From assembly GCF_001278705.1 (NCBI RefSeq), contig NZ_CP012600.1, forward strand, positions 3,163,917 through 3,227,916: a stretch of DNA of 64,000 nt, in the 5' to 3' direction. Made by a program: the position numbers and the translations under genes. This stretch comes from Bacillus gobiensis. Lineage in GTDB: Bacteria; Bacillota; Bacilli; Bacillales; Bacillaceae. The notes under the pieces are model-generated. The model saw only the letters and a program-made list of their open reading frames with translations, made no database searches and was not told the DNA's origin. Below are positions 61,547 through 64,000 of this stretch, in pieces; the first letter of the stretch is position 1, and each line of letters begins with the position of its first letter.

Positions 61547-62821
61547 CTACACTAATCTTCCTTGATGAACCACTGTTCTCCCTTTTTTAATCACGCGCTT
61601 CACATGATTCACTCCATATTGGTATTGGAGCCTCTTGTAATTTGGCAAATCAAAGATAACTACGTCCGCTTGTTTGCCTTCCTCGAGACTGCCGACCAGA
61701 TGCCCCCGCTTAATCGCATGCGCCGCATTAATCGTTGCCGCTGCCAGCACCTCTGCAGGTGTCATCCCCATTTTGACACAGCCCAGATTCATTATGAGCT
61801 GCTGGGAAAGCGTCGGGGAAGAACCTGGATTGCAATCCGTCGATAAAGCAACAGGGACCCCTGTATCAATCATTTTTCTGCCATTCGCTGATTCAGCCAT
61901 CAAGAAAAAAGCGGTGCCCGGCAAAAGCGTCGCGATGACTCCTTTTTCCGCCATCCTTTTGATTCCTTTATCTGACGCTTTCAGAAGATGGTCAGCTGAG
62001 ACAGCTCCGACCTCTGCTGCTAATTCTGCACCTTCATAAGGTTCAATTTCGTCCGCGTGGATTTTAGGATGGAGTCCATGATCCAGTCCTGCTTCCAAAA
62101 TTCGCTTTGACTGAGCAGGAGTAAACACGCCATGTTCACAAAACACATCATTAAATTCGGCAAGACCCAGCTCGGCTACTTTCGGAATCATCTCATGAAT
62201 GATAAGGTCGACAAATGCATCCGGATTTTCTTTGTACTCACGGGGGATGGCATGCGCCCCCATAAAGGTGCTGACGAGATCGACGGCATGCTCGTTTTGG
62301 AGCCTTTGTGCGACGCGAAGCTGTTTTAATTCGGTTTCAAGATTCAATCCATATCCGCTTTTTGCTTCCACCGTCGTTACGCCCTGAAGAAGAAACTGGT
62401 CCAACCTAGCTGCGCTTTCTTTGTACAGCAGTTCTTCTGAAGCTTCCTGGGTCGCCTTTGTCGTTGCGTAAATTCCCCCGCCACTATTCATAATTTCCAT
62501 ATAGGTTGCCCCATTTAAACGCATATCAAATTCATCTTCCCGAGTGCCGGCAAACACCAAATGGGTATGCGGGTCTACAAGTCCAGGTGTGACAAGGCAG
62601 CCATCCGCATCGATGAGTTCTGCGTTTTGAAGCTGGGATCTGTGCTTTGCAGCGAGTTCTTCATCCGCTCCGACAGAAATAATGACTCCGTCTTCAATCC
62701 ATAGTGACCCGCCTTCGACGATCCGCAAATCCTTCATTTGATCTCCGGCAAGCGGTTTTTGCGAAGACCCTTTTAAAGTGGCAAGCTGGCTTGCGCGGCG
62801 AATAAAGAGTGGCTTTGTCAT
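61547..62821 (-). CDS. hutI: Imidazolonepropionase
   Basis: A 424-residue amidohydrolase opening the imidazolone ring to formiminoglutamate, third step of histidine degradation. VDPHTHLVFAGTREDEF (about 81-97) carries the first His metal ligands, KSGYGL the substrate Tyr, KIHADEIE (about 250-257) more ligands, and LSTDCNPGSSPT (about 327-338) the catalytic Asp. Length matches B. subtilis HutI (421). It follows hutU by 12 bp with AGGAGG before ATG. Confidence 0.96.
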   Translation of the reverse strand: MTKPLFIRRASQLATLKGSSQKPLAGDQMKDLRIVEGGSLWIEDGVIISVGADEELAAKHRSQLQNAELIDADGCLVTPGLVDPHTHLVFAGTREDEFDMRLNGATYMEIMNSGGGIYATTKATQEASEELLYKESAARLDQFLLQGVTTVEAKSGYGLNLETELKQLRVAQRLQNEHAVDLVSTFMGAHAIPREYKENPDAFVDLIIHEMIPKVAELGLAEFNDVFCEHGVFTPAQSKRILEAGLDHGLHPKIHADEIEPYEGAELAAEVGAVSADHLLKASDKGIKRMAEKGVIATLLPGTAFFLMAESANGRKMIDTGVPVALSTDCNPGSSPTLSQQLIMNLGCVKMGMTPAEVLAAATINAAHAIKRGHLVGSLEEGKQADVVIFDLPNYKRLQYQYGVNHVKRVIKKGRTVVHQGRLV

Positions 62822-62833
62822 ATTAGCAGCCTC

Positions 62834-64000
62834 CTATTTCGTAATCATCGGGATATGGATTCCGTGTTCTTTTGCTGATTGAACGGCTGTTTCGTAGCCG
62901 GCATCGGCATGGCGGACGATCCCCATTCCCGGATCTGTTGTAAGCACACGTTCGATCCGCTTCGCTGCAGCTTCCGTTCCATCTGCTACAATGACCATGC
63001 CCGCATGAAGCGAATAACCCATGCCGACACCCCCGCCGTGATGGACTGACACCCAGCTTGCTCCCCCGACACTATTGATTAACGCATTTAATATCGGCCA
63101 ATCGGAAACGGCGTCACTTCCGTCCTTCATCGCTTCAGTTTCCCGGTTTGGCGAAGCGACGGAACCGGAATCCAAGTGATCACGGCCAATGACGATTGGT
63201 GCTGACAGTTCACCAGAAGCAACCATCTCATTAATGATTTTTCCAAATTTCGCTCGTTCTCCGTAACCAAGCCAGCAAATTCGGGAAGGAAGTCCCTGAA
63301 ATTCGATTCTTTCCCTCGCCATTTTAATCCAGTTGCACAAATGAGTGTTCTCAGCGAACTCTTTTAAAATAACCTCATCCGTTTTATAAATATCTTCAGG
63401 GTCCCCTGATAAAGCTGCCCATCTGAAAGGCCCTTTTCCCTCGCAGAATTGCGGCCTGATGTATGCAGGCACAAACCCGGGAAAATCAAAGGCATTTTCG
63501 ACTCCTTCATCCTTTGCCACCTGGCGGATGTTGTTTCCGTAGTCAAATGTAACGGCTCCCTGTTCCTTCATTTTCAGCATTGCAAGAACGTGCTCCTTAA
63601 TGCTTTGCTTCGCCTTAGAAATGTAGGTTTTTCCGTCCGTTTTTCGCAAGTTCTCCGCCTCCTCTAATGAATAACCGATAGGAATATATCCATTTAAAGG
63701 ATCATGAGCAGAGGTTTGGTCTGTTAAAATATCAGGAGTAAATCCAAGCTCTGTCATTTCATTTAAAACTTCCGCCGCGTTTCCAAGCAAGCCGATGGAG
63801 ATCGCTTTTCCTGATTGCTTTGCTTCAAGTGCCATGTTGATAGCTTCCTGCAGGTCTTCAGTCATCGTGTTTAAATATTTGGTATCGAGACGCCGTTTAA
63901 TTCTGGAACGATCGACTTCAATGCAGATCGATACACCGCCAGCTAACGAAATGGCAAGCGGCTGCGCACCGCTCATCCCTCCGAGTCCTGCTGTTACCGT
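62834..64000 (-). CDS. hutU: Urocanate hydratase, 5' end beyond the window
   Basis: About 389 residues, the C-terminal 70 percent of urocanase (normally about 550). It converts urocanate to imidazolonepropionate with tightly bound NAD+. [14 protein letters not shown] at the window edge is the family's NAD-binding stretch, and [29 protein letters not shown] and [11 protein letters not shown] are urocanase signatures. The frame is open at 64000; the ATG at 63976 is internal. It is followed immediately by hutI. Confidence 0.97.
   Translation of the reverse strand, partial: TVTAGLGGMSGAQPLAISLAGGVSICIEVDRSRIKRRLDTKYLNTMTEDLQEAINMALEAKQSGKAISIGLLGNAAEVLNEMTELGFTPDILTDQTSAHDPLNGYIPIGYSLEEAENLRKTDGKTYISKAKQSIKEHVLAMLKMKEQGAVTFDYGNNIRQVAKDEGVENAFDFPGFVPAYIRPQFCEGKGPFRWAALSGDPEDIYKTDEVILKEFAENTHLCNWIKMARERIEFQGLPSRICWLGYGERAKFGKIINEMVASGELSAPIVIGRDHLDSGSVASPNRETEAMKDGSDAVSDWPILNALINSVGGASWVSVHHGGGVGMGYSLHAGMVIVADGTEAAAKRIERVLTTDPGMGIVRHADAGYETAVQSAKEHGIHIPMITK

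Overview
The window looks like a chromosomal segment of a low-to-moderate G+C member of the Bacillaceae (Bacillus sensu lato). The evidence is strong AGGAGG-type ribosome binding sites, frequent TTG and GTG starts, a put operon in the B. subtilis putBCP-putR order, a hut operon, a Bce-type antimicrobial-peptide module, a SAM (S-box) riboswitch on metNPQ and a guanine-type riboswitch on a nucleoside transporter. No rRNA, tRNA, intact transposase, prophage or CRISPR array was seen.

Layout. 1-5.8 kb: end of a cation diffusion facilitator, FGGY sugar kinase, nitroreductase, DJ-1/PfpI protein, VOC protein, small secreted protein and a three-domain Ada protein. 6-8.4 kb: PadR - DUF1048 - ABC-2 exporter operon. 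8.6-13.8 kb: Bce-type operon (regulator, kinase, ATPase, permease) whose ATPase gene carries a one-base frameshift, and a frameshifted GNAT gene. 13.8-20.2 kb: YdjM-type hydrolase, an array of about 17 imperfect 21-bp repeats, then putR, putP, P5C dehydrogenase and proline dehydrogenase. 20.5-24.5 kb: formylglycine-generating enzyme divergent from a PTS EIICB transporter and a cytosolic sulfamidase-like sulfatase. 25-30 kb: two DUF805 paralogues flanking a 14-residue HAEG-repeat protein that ends in a phage-type autoproteolytic domain. 30-36 kb: MerR regulator, CNNM/CorC transporter, S-box metNPQ and a HcxA-like dehydrogenase. 36-41 kb: aldo-keto reductase, gene remnants, AraC regulators, SRPBCC protein and CorA. 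41-46.8 kb: LanFEG-like ABC transporter, two-component system and esterase, split by a second intergenic repeat block. 47-57.5 kb: DUF899, SDR, TetR, RlmN, riboswitch-controlled nupG, a methionine-rich small protein, a HAD-like protein with altered catalytic residues, and many decayed genes. 57.6-64 kb: hut operon (hutU, hutI, YjiH-type permease, M20 amidase, HutF/AtzA-like amidohydrolase).

How the parts fit. Several units are complete catabolic modules: proline to glutamate (put), histidine degradation (hut, perhaps by a deiminase/amidase variant), and a proposed route in which a sulfated amino sugar enters through the PTS and is desulfated in the cytosol by a sulfatase matured by the neighbouring FGE. 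Peptide-antibiotic defence is represented by the Bce-type system, the LanFEG-like system and the PadR-controlled exporter.

A striking secondary theme is the number of broken genes. Single-base frameshifts occur in the bce ATPase, GNAT, YjiH permease, an AraC gene, a methionine-synthase-like fragment and a small unknown gene. In-frame stops interrupt an SRPBCC gene and a membrane-protein gene, and one junction fuses two truncated genes. The isolated one-base indels could be assembly errors. The truncations, the fusion and the nonsense codons look like real decay.
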